Origin: Candidatus Avimonas caecicola
GTDB taxonomy: Bacteria; Bacillota; Clostridia; Oscillospirales; Acutalibacteraceae
Length of the DNA: 64,000 nucleotides
Reading direction: 5' to 3'
Assembly: GCA_904419875.1 (NCBI GenBank)
Contig: CAJFTG010000003.1
Coordinates: 38,044 to 102,043 of the forward strand
Positions within the stretch are counted from its first letter, which is position 1; each line of letters starts with the position of its first letter. Positions 1 to 7,856 of this stretch are shown one piece after another. The translations under genes and the position numbers were made by a program. Below the pieces are notes generated by a model that saw nothing but the letters and a program-made list of their open reading frames with translations, ran no database searches and was not told the DNA's origin.

Positions 1-144
1 CCCAACTGCAACTTGACCTATGTGGACGGGGATGCTATGATGGAGGCAATCAAGGGATATTTCCAGGTGCTGTACGATGCGAACCCCCAGTCGATCGGAG
101 GGGCGCTGCCGGATGATGCGTTCTACTACAAAGCGGGAGAATAA
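1..144 (+). CDS. ABC transporter substrate-binding protein, C-terminal end (partial)
   Basis: Frame 1 is open from the first base of the window to a TAA at 142-144, giving the last 47 residues of a protein that starts outside. The tail ends ALPDDAFYYKAGE, which resembles the C-termini of NMT1/SsuA/TauA-type periplasmic-binding proteins. The permease and ATPase that follow on the same strand, the first overlapping this gene, support the reading. The protein would be the extracytoplasmic ligand-binding part of the importer. The ligand cannot be told from this fragment. Confidence 0.7.
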   Translation, partial: PNCNLTYVDGDAMMEAIKGYFQVLYDANPQSIGGALPDDAFYYKAGE

Positions 145-916
145 GGACGGCGGGGCCGGCGGGTTTGTCCGCCGCCTGGCCGCCGGCGCCGGGGTGCTGG
201 CCTTCTGGCTGGCGGTCTGGCAAGGGATCAGTATGCTGGTGGGGCAGGAGCTTTTGGTTCCTGCCCCCTTGGCGGTTGCGCGCACCTTCGGGCGGCTGCT
301 CGGCACCGCGGCCTTCTGGGCGGCGGCCGGCAGTTCCCTGCTGCGGGTGGCGGAGGGCTATGTATGCGCGGTGGCCGCCGGGTGCGCTCTGGCGGTGCTG
401 ACCACCCGCTTCCGGCTGGCAAACGCGTTGTTTTCCCCGCTGCTGCATATCGTGCGGGCCGCGCCGGTGGCCTCCTTTATTATTCTGGCCCTGGTATGGA
501 TCACCACCAACGCCCTGCCGTCCTTCATCGCCTTCCTGATGGTGGTGCCGCTGGTTTGGGCCAACGTGGAAAAGGGCATCCGCACCACCGACCCACAGCT
601 GCTGGAAATGGCCGGGGCCTACCGCCTTGGGCCGTGGAGGACCCTGCTGCGGGTCCGCATCCCCTCGGTGGCGCCCTATTTTATGGCCGCCTGCACCACC
701 GGCCTCGGCTTTGCCTGGAAGTCCGGTATCGCGGCGGAGGTCATCTGCCGGCCCGCGCTGTCCATCGGGAAAAAGCTGCAGGACGCCAAGGTGCTGCTGG
801 AAACGCCGGATGTTTTCGCCTGGACCATTACCGTGGTGGTGCTCAGCCTGCTTCTGGAAAAGCTGCTGGTGGCGCTGGTCCGCCGGTTTGGCAGGCGGTA
901 CGGCGCGGCGGAGTAG
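113..916 (+). CDS. ABC transporter permease, SsuC/TauC/ThiX type
   Basis: A 267-residue hydrophobic protein with about six membrane segments. An EMAGAYRLGPWRTLLRVRIPS stretch near residue 165 is the EAA loop that contacts the ATPase. The family moves small ligands such as sulfonates, nitrate or pyrimidine precursors inward with a binding protein and an ATPase; the substrate here is unknown. The start at ATG 113 is chosen because GGAGGGG lies nine bases upstream; ATG 116 is the alternative. The gene overlaps the end of the binding-protein gene by 32 bases, so the two are probably translationally coupled. Confidence 0.85.
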   Translation: MMRSTTKRENKDGGAGGFVRRLAAGAGVLAFWLAVWQGISMLVGQELLVPAPLAVARTFGRLLGTAAFWAAAGSSLLRVAEGYVCAVAAGCALAVLTTRFRLANALFSPLLHIVRAAPVASFIILALVWITTNALPSFIAFLMVVPLVWANVEKGIRTTDPQLLEMAGAYRLGPWRTLLRVRIPSVAPYFMAACTTGLGFAWKSGIAAEVICRPALSIGKKLQDAKVLLETPDVFAWTITVVVLSLLLEKLLVALVRRFGRRYGAAE

Positions 917-963
917 GCCCGCCGCACGGGAACGGCCGGGCAGGCGGAAGGAGGACAAGCCCG

Positions 964-1587
964 ATGGCGATTACGCTGGAAAACGTGGATTTTGCCTATC
1001 CGTCCGGAAGGACGGTGCTGGAGCGCTTTTCCCTGACGCTGCCGGAGCGGGGCGCGGTCTGCCTGTTCGGCCCCTCCGGCTGTGGGAAAAGCACCCTGCT
1101 GCGGCTTCTGGCCGGGCTGGAGAAGCCGCAGGGCGGGCAGATCGACGGGCTGCCTCCCTCGGCGGCGGTGGTGTTTCAGGAAAACCGCCTGCTTCCCTGG
1201 CTGACGGCGCAGGAAAACGTCGCCCTTCCGCTGGAGAGGCTGCTGACAAAGCGGGAGGCAGCCGCCCGGGCCGGGGAATGGCTGAAACGGGTGAGCCTTG
1301 CCGATGCGGCCGGGCTGTATCCGGCGGCACTCAGCGGCGGAATGCAGCGGCGGGTGGCGATTGCCCGCGCCCTGGCCTTCCCTGCCGGGCTGCTTCTGCT
1401 GGACGAGCCGTTCTCCGGCTTGGACGAGGCGCTGTGGCGGGAGCTGGCCCGCCTTATTGCGCGGGAACGGGCGGAGCGGCCGACGGTATTGGTCACCCAC
1501 ATCCGGGAGGAAGCGGAAGCCATGGGGGCCGCCCTCCTTCCCCTGGCCGGCCCGCCTCTGCGGCGGGCGGAGCCTCCGGTTCCGTGA
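964..1587 (+). CDS. ABC transporter ATP-binding protein, SsuB type
   Basis: A 207-residue nucleotide-binding domain. The Walker A motif is GPSGCGKST (about residue 36), the Q-loop is VVFQENRLLPW, the signature is LSGGMQRRVAIARAL, Walker B is LLLLDEPFSGLD and the switch histidine lies in LVTHI. It is at the short end for the family, with almost nothing after the switch region. It sits 47 bases after the permease with AAGGAGG before its ATG and completes the importer. It is the last gene of the operon; a purine-rich spacer follows. Confidence 0.88.
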   Translation: MAITLENVDFAYPSGRTVLERFSLTLPERGAVCLFGPSGCGKSTLLRLLAGLEKPQGGQIDGLPPSAAVVFQENRLLPWLTAQENVALPLERLLTKREAAARAGEWLKRVSLADAAGLYPAALSGGMQRRVAIARALAFPAGLLLLDEPFSGLDEALWRELARLIARERAERPTVLVTHIREEAEAMGAALLPLAGPPLRRAEPPVP

Positions 1588-1816
1588 AGGCGCCCCTTTC
1601 CGGCGGGGAACAGGGGGAGGGCAGGCGCAGGACGGACGAGGCAGGGGCACGGGGATGCAGGAAAGCAGAGAAGCCGGGAAATTGGGCGGCAAAGAGGAGG
1701 CCGCGGGGAGAGGAGGCGACTGGAACCGGGAGGAGACAAGAGGGAGCAGGAAGGGGCGGAAAAATGGGCGGAAAGAGAGAGGAAGACAGAAAAGCGAAAA
1801 ATTTCCTTCGCAGGGC
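1588..1816 (+). other. Purine-rich intergenic spacer, no gene seen
   Basis: About 230 bases between the ABC operon and the tRNA promoter. From roughly 1610 to 1800 the plus strand is mostly G and A, with runs such as GGGGAGAGGAGG and AGAGAGAGGAAGACAG. No ribosome binding site and plausible reading frame coincide here. It resembles the other purine-biased spacers at 52.1, 54.4 and 59.0 kb. Confidence 0.6.
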
Positions 1817-1845
1817 TTGACATTTGCCGGGTTTTCGTCTAATAT
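1817..1845 (+). promoter_or_regulatory. Promoter of tRNA-Ala
   Basis: TTGACA at 1817-1822 and TAATAT at 1840-1845 with a 17-base spacer, about 70 bases before the mature 5' end of the tRNA. This is a good sigma-A type match in the right place for a tRNA gene. Confidence 0.75.
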
Positions 1846-1915
1846 AGATCAAGCCGGCCGGATTGTCGGTTGTGTTCCGCCCGGCCGCTGCCGTGAAAAG
1901 TGAATAGGACTCTAT

Positions 1916-1991
1916 GGGGGTGTAGCTCAGTTGGGAGAGCGTTCGGTTCGCATCCGAGAGGTCAGGGGTTCGAATCCCCTCATCTCCACCA
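1916..1991 (+). tRNA. tRNA-Ala (anticodon CGC)
   Basis: A full cloverleaf of 76 bases with encoded CCA. The acceptor stem GGGGGTG pairs with CATCTCC (two G-U pairs). The D arm is GCTC/GAGC, the anticodon loop is TTCGCAT with CGC at positions 34-36, and the T arm AGGGG/CCCCT closes a TTCGAAT loop. CGC reads the alanine codon GCG. The DNA changes in base composition just past the CCA end, so the gene is the likely insertion target of the element to its right. Confidence 0.95.
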
Positions 1992-2064
1992 AACAGGTAT
2001 TGGACGAACACCTATTTCTTCAGTGGCGGCTTCGCCGTAAAGTGTTCGCTCTGATCCACAACAG

Positions 2065-2106
2065 AAAAGCGCCGTCTTGGGAATGATCCCGAGACGGCGC
2101 TTTTTA
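2065..2106 (+). terminator. Hairpin terminator, left copy of a duplicated pair
   Basis: GCGCCGTCTTGGG and CCGAGACGGCGC form a stem around a short loop, preceded by AAAA and followed by TTTTT, so it can work in both directions. An almost identical hairpin lies at 4256-4297 on the other side of the protease-Panacea cassette. Confidence 0.8.
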
Positions 2107-2221
2107 CAATATATAATTCTGTTTTGGCTGCATCAGCTTGTGCAACTATTAGACATACGAGCCTGATTATGGGGGGATATCCTTTGTTACTTAAACAAGG
2201 TTTGCAAATGATTAAAAGTGG

Positions 2222-2249
2222 TTGAAATTACTTGCTTTCGTGTTATAAT
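2222..2249 (+). promoter_or_regulatory. Possible promoter of the protease-Panacea cassette
   Basis: TTGAAA (2222-2227) and TATAAT (2244-2249) with 16 bases between. The -10 box is perfect, but the predicted start of transcription would fall on the ribosome binding site AAAGGAGA at 2253-2260. Either the message has almost no leader or another promoter upstream is used. Confidence 0.4.
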
Positions 2250-2267
2250 AAGAAAGGAGATGATTTT

Positions 2268-3320
2268 TTGTATAACACAAGAGTGGAATACTATAAGACC
2301 CTTGAGACGGAATTTGAGGGCCCGGTTATTGCATATATAACTGGTGACCGTCCCGGATTTGAAACAAGAATTGCCCAAGATGTGATTGATTTATTCATTG
2401 CACAGCTTGATAAAATCGGCCCTGTTGAGCGAATAGTTTTATATTTATATACCCGCGGCGGAGATACTTCTGCGGCGTGGAATATCGTCAATCTTCTAAA
2501 GATGTATTGTGATGATTTGATGGTAATTATTCCACACAAGGCTCATAGCGCTGGAACAATAATAAGTCTCGGCGCAAACAAAATAGTTATGACAAAGCAA
2601 GCAACTTTAAGCCCAATAGACCCAAGCTTGAATACGCCAATGAACCCTGTTATTCCCAATGATCCTATGAATCAAACTACTCCAGTAAGCGTAGAAGCCG
2701 TCAAAGGGTATATTGAACTTGCGAAGGATGAGTTTGGCATTCAGGATAACCAAGCGTTGAGTGATGTCCTAATAAAGCTTTCAGAGTATGTGCATCCTCT
2801 TGTATTGGGACAAGTATATCGGTCGCGGGCTCAAATCAAAATGTTGGCAAGAAAGCTACTAAAAAATCAAATTGGTGACCAAGACCAGCTTAATCGTATT
2901 ATCGATTTTCTGTGTAGTGATTCAGGTAGTCACGATTATACCATTAATCGTAGAGAAGCCGAAAGAGAATTGGGATTAAATGTTACTAAACCAACAAGCA
3001 CTCAATACAACATAATTAAAGGCATTTATGATGATTTTAGTTTGGAGCTAGGATTTGGTCAGGTATTTGATCCACAAATGATTCAAGGAGCATATGCTGT
3101 ACGGAGAGGTTTCATTGAAAGCGTTGTTGGCGGCAGTGACTTCTTTGTTACAGAGGGTAGGTGCTCCACTGTTACTACACCCAATGGACCAGCAATTCAA
3201 GTCAATAAAGTTTTTGAAGGATGGCGGCATAGCGAAACATCTGAATTGCCTCAAACGGCTCAGGTGTTGACACTAGACGGGGAGGTAAATTATGAACAAG
3301 ATAACGAATTCAAGCTATAA
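2268..3320 (+). CDS. ClpP/SppA-fold serine protease (SDH_sah-like)
   Basis: A 350-residue soluble protein of the ClpP/crotonase-fold peptidase group, closest in look to the serine dehydrogenase proteinase (SDH_sah) family. Visible signatures are YLYTRGGDTSAAWNIV (oxyanion region, about residues 60-74), AHSAGT with the probable nucleophile Ser94, and LSPIDPS near 115-120. No signal peptide or membrane segment is seen, so it should act in the cytoplasm. The start is TTG at 2268, seven bases after AAAGGAGA; a TTG at 2232 has no such site. Its 3' end overlaps the Panacea gene by 29 bases. The DNA is AT-rich compared with the chromosome. Family proteins are often near mobile or defence genes; the substrate is unknown. 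Confidence 0.8.
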   Translation: MYNTRVEYYKTLETEFEGPVIAYITGDRPGFETRIAQDVIDLFIAQLDKIGPVERIVLYLYTRGGDTSAAWNIVNLLKMYCDDLMVIIPHKAHSAGTIISLGANKIVMTKQATLSPIDPSLNTPMNPVIPNDPMNQTTPVSVEAVKGYIELAKDEFGIQDNQALSDVLIKLSEYVHPLVLGQVYRSRAQIKMLARKLLKNQIGDQDQLNRIIDFLCSDSGSHDYTINRREAERELGLNVTKPTSTQYNIIKGIYDDFSLELGFGQVFDPQMIQGAYAVRRGFIESVVGGSDFFVTEGRCSTVTTPNGPAIQVNKVFEGWRHSETSELPQTAQVLTLDGEVNYEQDNEFKL

Positions 3321-3876
3321 TGCATACTCCTCTGGATTAAGTTCATTTCTCAATCAATCCACATCAGATACGAGTGCTTTTTCACAATCTGTCCCCGTGC
3401 ATATGACAATTGACGCTCTGGATAACGGACGATATAGTGTATTTGAAATCGCAAACTGGTTTTTGTCAAAGGAATCAATGACACAAAAAAAGCTCCAAAA
3501 ACTATGCTATTATGCACAAGCTTGGTGCTATGCCCTGAACGACTATCGTCTAATAGATACTGTGTTTGAGGCTTGGGTGCATGGTCCGGTCTCTCCTGCG
3601 TTATATGATAAGTTTAAGAGTTTTGGTTATAACAGTATTCGCCTTGCTGGAAAATACACTGTGAATATAGCTGAAGCCGATATCGAACTCTTAGAAAGCG
3701 TTTGGGAAACTTATGGCGACCATACAGGCAATGCACTGGAGGCTTTAAGTCACAGTGAACCGCCTTGGATAGAAGCGCGAGTTGGGTATGCTCCTAATGA
3801 ACGGTGTAATGTTCCCATTTCAGTAGAGTCGATGAAGAAATACTATTTGTCAATATACTTGGGCGGAGATTCGTGA
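3292..3876 (+). CDS. Panacea (DUF4065/SocA-like) antitoxin-type protein
   Basis: A 194-residue protein whose residues about 48-150 fit the Panacea/DUF4065 domain: KLQKLCYYAQAWCYAL and FEAWVHGPVSPALYDKFKSFG are the family's two hallmark stretches. Residues 1-45 form a polar, probably flexible extension. Panacea proteins are antitoxins for many unrelated toxins. The founding member, Caulobacter SocA, also acts as an adaptor that delivers toxin to the ClpXP protease. Here the gene overlaps a protease-like gene on one side and a small putative toxin gene on the other, so an antitoxin or adaptor role within this operon is likely but inferred. Confidence 0.82.
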   Translation: MNKITNSSYNAYSSGLSSFLNQSTSDTSAFSQSVPVHMTIDALDNGRYSVFEIANWFLSKESMTQKKLQKLCYYAQAWCYALNDYRLIDTVFEAWVHGPVSPALYDKFKSFGYNSIRLAGKYTVNIAEADIELLESVWETYGDHTGNALEALSHSEPPWIEARVGYAPNERCNVPISVESMKKYYLSIYLGGDS

Positions 3877-4229
3877 TGAGTGTGTTGACAAATCAAGTAG
3901 GCGAAAAAGCCAAAGGTCGTTTACTCACAAATAAACGTGATGTTCCCTTTGTTCTTGGTTTTAGATATCCATTGGAAAAAAAGTTTACTTTAACTGAGCT
4001 GGAAAAACGAAACAACAAAGAACTTCAAGGATTCCTTGACAAAGTAGCGCAAATGTCTGTACAGCAAGTTGATGAATTATATGCGCGTGCACCGGACAAG
4101 AATGACACATACCGCGACATGCAGGTTTATCACTATGAAGTGACACGCTCTTTTCGAATTCATGTAGTATGTGAGGATGGAATTTATAAAATTATCCGCT
4201 TTGATCCGAACCACAAAGTACACGATTGA
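3876..4229 (+). CDS. Small putative toxin paired with Panacea protein
   Basis: A basic 117-residue protein with no membrane segment. The C-terminal half (YHYEVTRSFRIHVV, then IIRFDPNHKVHD) has the compact beta-rich look and the closing DPNHK motif of small RelE/HigB-like or phage-type proteins. I cannot assign a family with certainty. ATG 3876 is taken as start because GGAG lies seven bases upstream and the codon overlaps the stop of the Panacea gene (TGATG). GTG 3873 is possible. Being last in a Panacea operon is the usual place for a toxin of this system type. A terminator follows 27 bases later. Confidence 0.6.
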   Translation: MSVLTNQVGEKAKGRLLTNKRDVPFVLGFRYPLEKKFTLTELEKRNNKELQGFLDKVAQMSVQQVDELYARAPDKNDTYRDMQVYHYEVTRSFRIHVVCEDGIYKIIRFDPNHKVHD

Positions 4230-4255
4230 TGAGAAACGCTGTATTGATTGCGAAA

Positions 4256-4297
4256 AAGTGCCGTCTTGGGAGTGATTCCGAGACGGCGCTTTTTTGC
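4256..4297 (+). terminator. Hairpin terminator, right copy of a duplicated pair
   Basis: TGCCGTCTTGGG and CCGAGACGGCGC pair around AGTGATT, followed by TTTTTT. It is nearly the same sequence as 2065-2106, in the same orientation, and closes the protease-Panacea-toxin operon. Confidence 0.8.
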
Positions 4298-4366
4298 TAT
4301 CCGCACATTCGATTTCTGCTAATCCTCCTGCTACAATGGTTGCAGTAACCAAAGGAGGAATAGCGC

Positions 4367-4549
4367 ATGAAACAGAAATACTATGTAGAACTGAACCGGC
4401 AGGAATGGCGGCTTATCATTGAGGGGCTGAACCGGTTCCGCAACAAGCTGATTGCAGCGGGGCGGTACACAGATGCCGTAGATGAGATGCTGATCAAAGT
4501 TGCCAAGGCAAAGCCTCGGAAGTTTGGACTGTGGGGATGGAGGCGCTGA
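4367..4549 (+). CDS. Small conserved mobile-element protein
   Basis: A 60-residue basic protein preceded by AAAGGAGG. The sequence (YVELNRQEWRLIIEGLNRFRNKL) is of the kind that travels just upstream of tnpV in clostridial elements. No domain or function is recognised. Its stop codon overlaps the start region of tnpV (TGATGATG), so the two genes are probably translated together. Confidence 0.6.
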   Translation: MKQKYYVELNRQEWRLIIEGLNRFRNKLIAAGRYTDAVDEMLIKVAKAKPRKFGLWGWRR

Positions 4550-4551
4550 TG

Positions 4552-4929
4552 ATGGAGAAGTATATTACCGATGAACGCACTGGGCTGAAATATGAATTGG
4601 TCGGTGACTATTACCTGATTGCCGGGGAGGATGAGCCGGAGGAAGATCAGCCAATCGGGGTATGGGGACAGCGGCATCTCCGCTATCTCAAGGAGCATCG
4701 CCGTGTGCGCTATGCCAACCTGCTGACCAGCGGTGAATTGAACGCCCATCTTGCGGATGTTGACCGACAGGCAGAGGAGCTTTTTCTTTGGCTGGTAAAG
4801 CAAATGGCAGATGCTGAGGGCATTACGGAAACGCTGAAAGCCAGTGACCAAATGAAATGGGTCAGGCGGATGAACTCCTGCCGAGACCGTGCAACCGAAA
4901 TGGTCTATCACCAAGTAATCTATACATAA
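4552..4929 (+). CDS. tnpV: TnpV-like transposon-encoded protein
   Basis: 125 residues matching the TnpV pattern of Tn4451-like and related clostridial elements: PIGVWGQRHLRYLKEHRRVRY, then LLTSGELNAHLADVDRQAEEL, then QMKWVRRMNSCRDRATEMV. The biochemical role of TnpV is not established. ATG 4552 is preferred because GGAGG lies eight bases upstream; ATG 4549 is adjacent and in frame. A bidirectional terminator separates it from the convergent restriction operon. Confidence 0.75.
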   Translation: MEKYITDERTGLKYELVGDYYLIAGEDEPEEDQPIGVWGQRHLRYLKEHRRVRYANLLTSGELNAHLADVDRQAEELFLWLVKQMADAEGITETLKASDQMKWVRRMNSCRDRATEMVYHQVIYT

Positions 4930-4931
4930 GA

Positions 4932-4976
4932 AAGGCCCTTCGTATCGAGAAAATGATACGAAGGGCCTCTTTTTGC
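4932..4976. terminator. Bidirectional terminator between tnpV and the RM operon
   Basis: AGGCCCTTCGTATC and GATACGAAGGGCCT form a 14-bp stem, with A-rich DNA on the left and CTTTTTG on the right. It lies between two convergent genes and can serve both. Confidence 0.85.
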
Positions 4977-7856
4977 TTATTGCGCTTTCAAGAATCCGGA
5001 TTCAAACGCATCGGGGAAAATAAAGCGCTTCTCGCCTTTCTCAAAGCGGACGGTCACATATCCCCTGTTCAGCTCGATCACCTTGCCAATGCCGAACTTA
5101 GCGTGAGCCACAGCGCTTCCAACGGCAACGCCGGAAACATCGACCTTCGGTTTTTCGGGCTGCTGGGGCTTTGCGGGAGCGATCGGAGATTTCACGCCGA
5201 AGGCAGCAGTGACAAAATCCGGATTAGTCGGTGGCGTCCGAGTTGGAACGGGGGCTTTGGGCGGCTCCGGCTCCTCGTCCGCTTCCGGAACATCGGCTTC
5301 GTCGATTCCCGGCGCATTCATCGTAGACTGCTGGTTATAGAACAGCAGCTCGTACTCCTTGCGCTTCACAACGATATCCCAGCCGCCGACATCCTCGTTT
5401 TCGTGCTTATCCAGGCCGGTGTAGGACAGGCTGGAATCCTCATAGCGCTTGAATTTAAAGATGGCATCATTCATCAGGCTGGCGTTGAACACATTCAGCT
5501 CCACCAGCAGATTGAAGTCCTTCACATCCAGACCCGTCACTTTCTTGAAAAGCCCCGGCTCCAGCTGCGTGATCACATCCTTCAGAGAGCGCTCCCGATA
5601 ATCCGTCAGATACATAAAGATCGGCACACGGGTGGCAAACTTGATGAGCTTCTCCTGAATCTGCTTACGCATGGATTTGTATTCTTTTTCTTCCTCGGAG
5701 ATTTCCTTTTTCTCCTCCTTGGTGAGTTCCTTGCCTTTTTCCTTCTTGGCCTTTTTCACGCTCTCCGATTTGTTGATGATGGTCTCAATATCCGAGTTCA
5801 GGCTGCGGAACCCTTCAATTTTCATCAGGGCCTCCATGGCCTCTTTGTTTGCCATCAGTCGCCGGAGCGTATCATTGTCCACATTGACCAGCAATGCGGA
5901 TTCCCAGCGCTTGGCCAGCAGCGTGGCCGAGGTGCCGGCCATGGCGATATCCAGAATATCCTGTGCGTCGACCTGCTTCATGCTGCTGCCGTCGTAGGCC
6001 AGTACAGGCAGGAAGTTGATGAATTCCGCCACCTTCTTTTCCGGGTTGCTTTCGTTCACATTTAGGCGGCAGGAATAATCCGAGATTTGCTTGAGGGCGC
6101 GGTCCAGCGCAAAGTCAAAGACATAGCACTCATATTTCATAATTTGATCGGTGCCGGAGCCGGTACGCACCGTCCACGGAGACTGTACCCGGAACGCTGC
6201 TTGGAAATAGGTCTCCGGGCTTTTCAGATTCCGCAGCATAAAGATGCCCGTCCATGGCTTGACCGTGACGCCGGTGGTCAGCTTGCCGCAGGACAGCGTG
6301 ATGGTCTTGGTGGTCAGCGGGTCACCCATGGATTTCTGCACCGGCTCCAGCGCATCCACGCCAATGCCCGCCTTGGTCCCGGCGCAGACATTGATGTGGT
6401 AATCGTGGTAAAAGCTGTTCTGCTTCTGCTGAAGCAGGTTATACATTGCATAGCAGCTGGCCACATTGGGCAGAAACCAGAAGGTGTGGGACAGCACATT
6501 CAGCAACCGGGTATCGGAAAACGGCATAGGCGGGCGCTTGTCCTGACCCAGCTTCATATCGTCCACGCTAGCGGGGAGATAGGAGCCGCGAATCAGGTCC
6601 AGCCACTTCTGCACCTCGTTCTCATAGACAAAGCGGGCGGTCTCCGGCTTACTCTTCTCGCCGTATTTGGCGGAGAAAAATACATTCAAATCAAATTCGT
6701 CGAACTGCCCCTGCATGGCGATCTGCCGGATGCTGTCCGGGATGCGGTAGGTCATCATCACCATCCGGGGCAGCGCTGCATAGGGGTTGTCCGCAGCCTC
6801 GTCCCAGTTTTCCTTGGCCCGTTGCTCGTCGGAATAGGTCCAGTTGTAGATTTGATCCTCGATAAATTCGCCGCTGTTGATGGCGCGGAACGGCGTGCCG
6901 GACAGAAACAGATAATAGGATGTGGTGATGGGCAGGAAGGTCTCGTTGTAGGCGTTGTCGGCCTCGTCCTTCTTGTACTTCTCCATATCGAAGTCATAAT
7001 CCTCATCCTCGTTGTCCATTTCAAAGAGCTTTTTGGCATTGTCCCGCCACGCGCCGAAATGGTATTCGTCAAAGATCACGATGTCCCAGTTGGTGGTATG
7101 TACCCATTCGTTCTTTGCCTTGATGCCGCCGCTCTCGTTGGTGCCGAGATAGTCCTGAAAAGAGCCGAAGCAGACGATGGGGCGGGACAGGTCGGCGTCC
7201 TCGTAGCGCATTCCGTCCCGACAGATGAATTGCCAGCCCTCAAAGTCCTTGTGGGTCATGAGATCCTCTTCCCACGCCGCCTCGACGGCGGGCTTGAAGG
7301 TCAGCACAAGCACCTTTTTCAGCCCCATTCGTTTGGCCAGCTCATAGGCGGCGAAGGTTTTTCCGAAGCGCATTTTGGCATTCCACAGGAATTTCGGCGC
7401 ACGGTCCGGCGTATCCAGCTTGGCGGAACGAAAATAGACGATGGTCTTGTTGACGGCCTCCTCCTGCTCCGGGCGCATAGAAAAGGTGCGAGCGCGGTTC
7501 TCCTCGTTGAGGGTGTTGGTTTTCACCGCCAGCACCGCCGCTTCCAACTCATCCACCGTGCAGCGGAACCATTCGCCGCCCACGCCGGTGATTTTCCTGC
7601 GGCGGAGCATACGATGCACATCGTGGTCGGTAAAGCAGGAGCCATCCTCCCGCATGGCGGAGCTGCGGTACAGGATCTCATAAGGGAGCTTGCCGTCCGG
7701 GCGCTTGGTGGGGTACTGCTGCGCCACACGCCTGTCCACATCCTTTTCGGTGTAGCCCACCTTCAGCAGGCCGTCATAATCCGGATTTAAGTCCCGGTAG
7801 GCATAGATCATCGGATGGACTTCTGGGCGTTGGGGAAAGAAATCCATTTGCGGCAT
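4977..7856 (-). CDS. GIY-YIG-like nuclease / DEAD-box helicase restriction subunit
   Basis: A 959-residue multidomain protein. Residues about 16-112 look like a T5orf172/GIY-YIG nuclease module (MIYAYRD, LKVGYT, EWFRCTVDELEAAV). A superfamily 2 helicase follows: motif I NAKMRFGKT (159-167), motif II DEYH (263-266), motif III SGTPF (319-323), and FQAAFRVQSPW further on. A lysine/glutamate-rich linker lies near residues 720-760. The last 55 residues (VGSAVAHAKFGIGKVIELNRGYVTVRF) resemble the Tudor-like tail of UvrD/PcrA helicases. It is the last gene of an operon with two methyltransferase-like genes, touching the middle one at a single base. Probable role: ATP-driven restriction of unmodified DNA. 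Confidence 0.78.
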   Translation of the reverse strand: MPQMDFFPQRPEVHPMIYAYRDLNPDYDGLLKVGYTEKDVDRRVAQQYPTKRPDGKLPYEILYRSSAMREDGSCFTDHDVHRMLRRRKITGVGGEWFRCTVDELEAAVLAVKTNTLNEENRARTFSMRPEQEEAVNKTIVYFRSAKLDTPDRAPKFLWNAKMRFGKTFAAYELAKRMGLKKVLVLTFKPAVEAAWEEDLMTHKDFEGWQFICRDGMRYEDADLSRPIVCFGSFQDYLGTNESGGIKAKNEWVHTTNWDIVIFDEYHFGAWRDNAKKLFEMDNEDEDYDFDMEKYKKDEADNAYNETFLPITTSYYLFLSGTPFRAINSGEFIEDQIYNWTYSDEQRAKENWDEAADNPYAALPRMVMMTYRIPDSIRQIAMQGQFDEFDLNVFFSAKYGEKSKPETARFVYENEVQKWLDLIRGSYLPASVDDMKLGQDKRPPMPFSDTRLLNVLSHTFWFLPNVASCYAMYNLLQQKQNSFYHDYHINVCAGTKAGIGVDALEPVQKSMGDPLTTKTITLSCGKLTTGVTVKPWTGIFMLRNLKSPETYFQAAFRVQSPWTVRTGSGTDQIMKYECYVFDFALDRALKQISDYSCRLNVNESNPEKKVAEFINFLPVLAYDGSSMKQVDAQDILDIAMAGTSATLLAKRWESALLVNVDNDTLRRLMANKEAMEALMKIEGFRSLNSDIETIINKSESVKKAKKEKGKELTKEEKKEISEEEKEYKSMRKQIQEKLIKFATRVPIFMYLTDYRERSLKDVITQLEPGLFKKVTGLDVKDFNLLVELNVFNASLMNDAIFKFKRYEDSSLSYTGLDKHENEDVGGWDIVVKRKEYELLFYNQQSTMNAPGIDEADVPEADEEPEPPKAPVPTRTPPTNPDFVTAAFGVKSPIAPAKPQQPEKPKVDVSGVAVGSAVAHAKFGIGKVIELNRGYVTVRFEKGEKRFIFPDAFESGFLKAQ

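Noticed and set aside
1493..2011. Minus-strand open frame with DEGIRTPDL-type peptide across the tRNA
   Set aside because: It is the antisense reading of tRNA-Ala plus a purine-rich spacer, a well-known false gene pattern.
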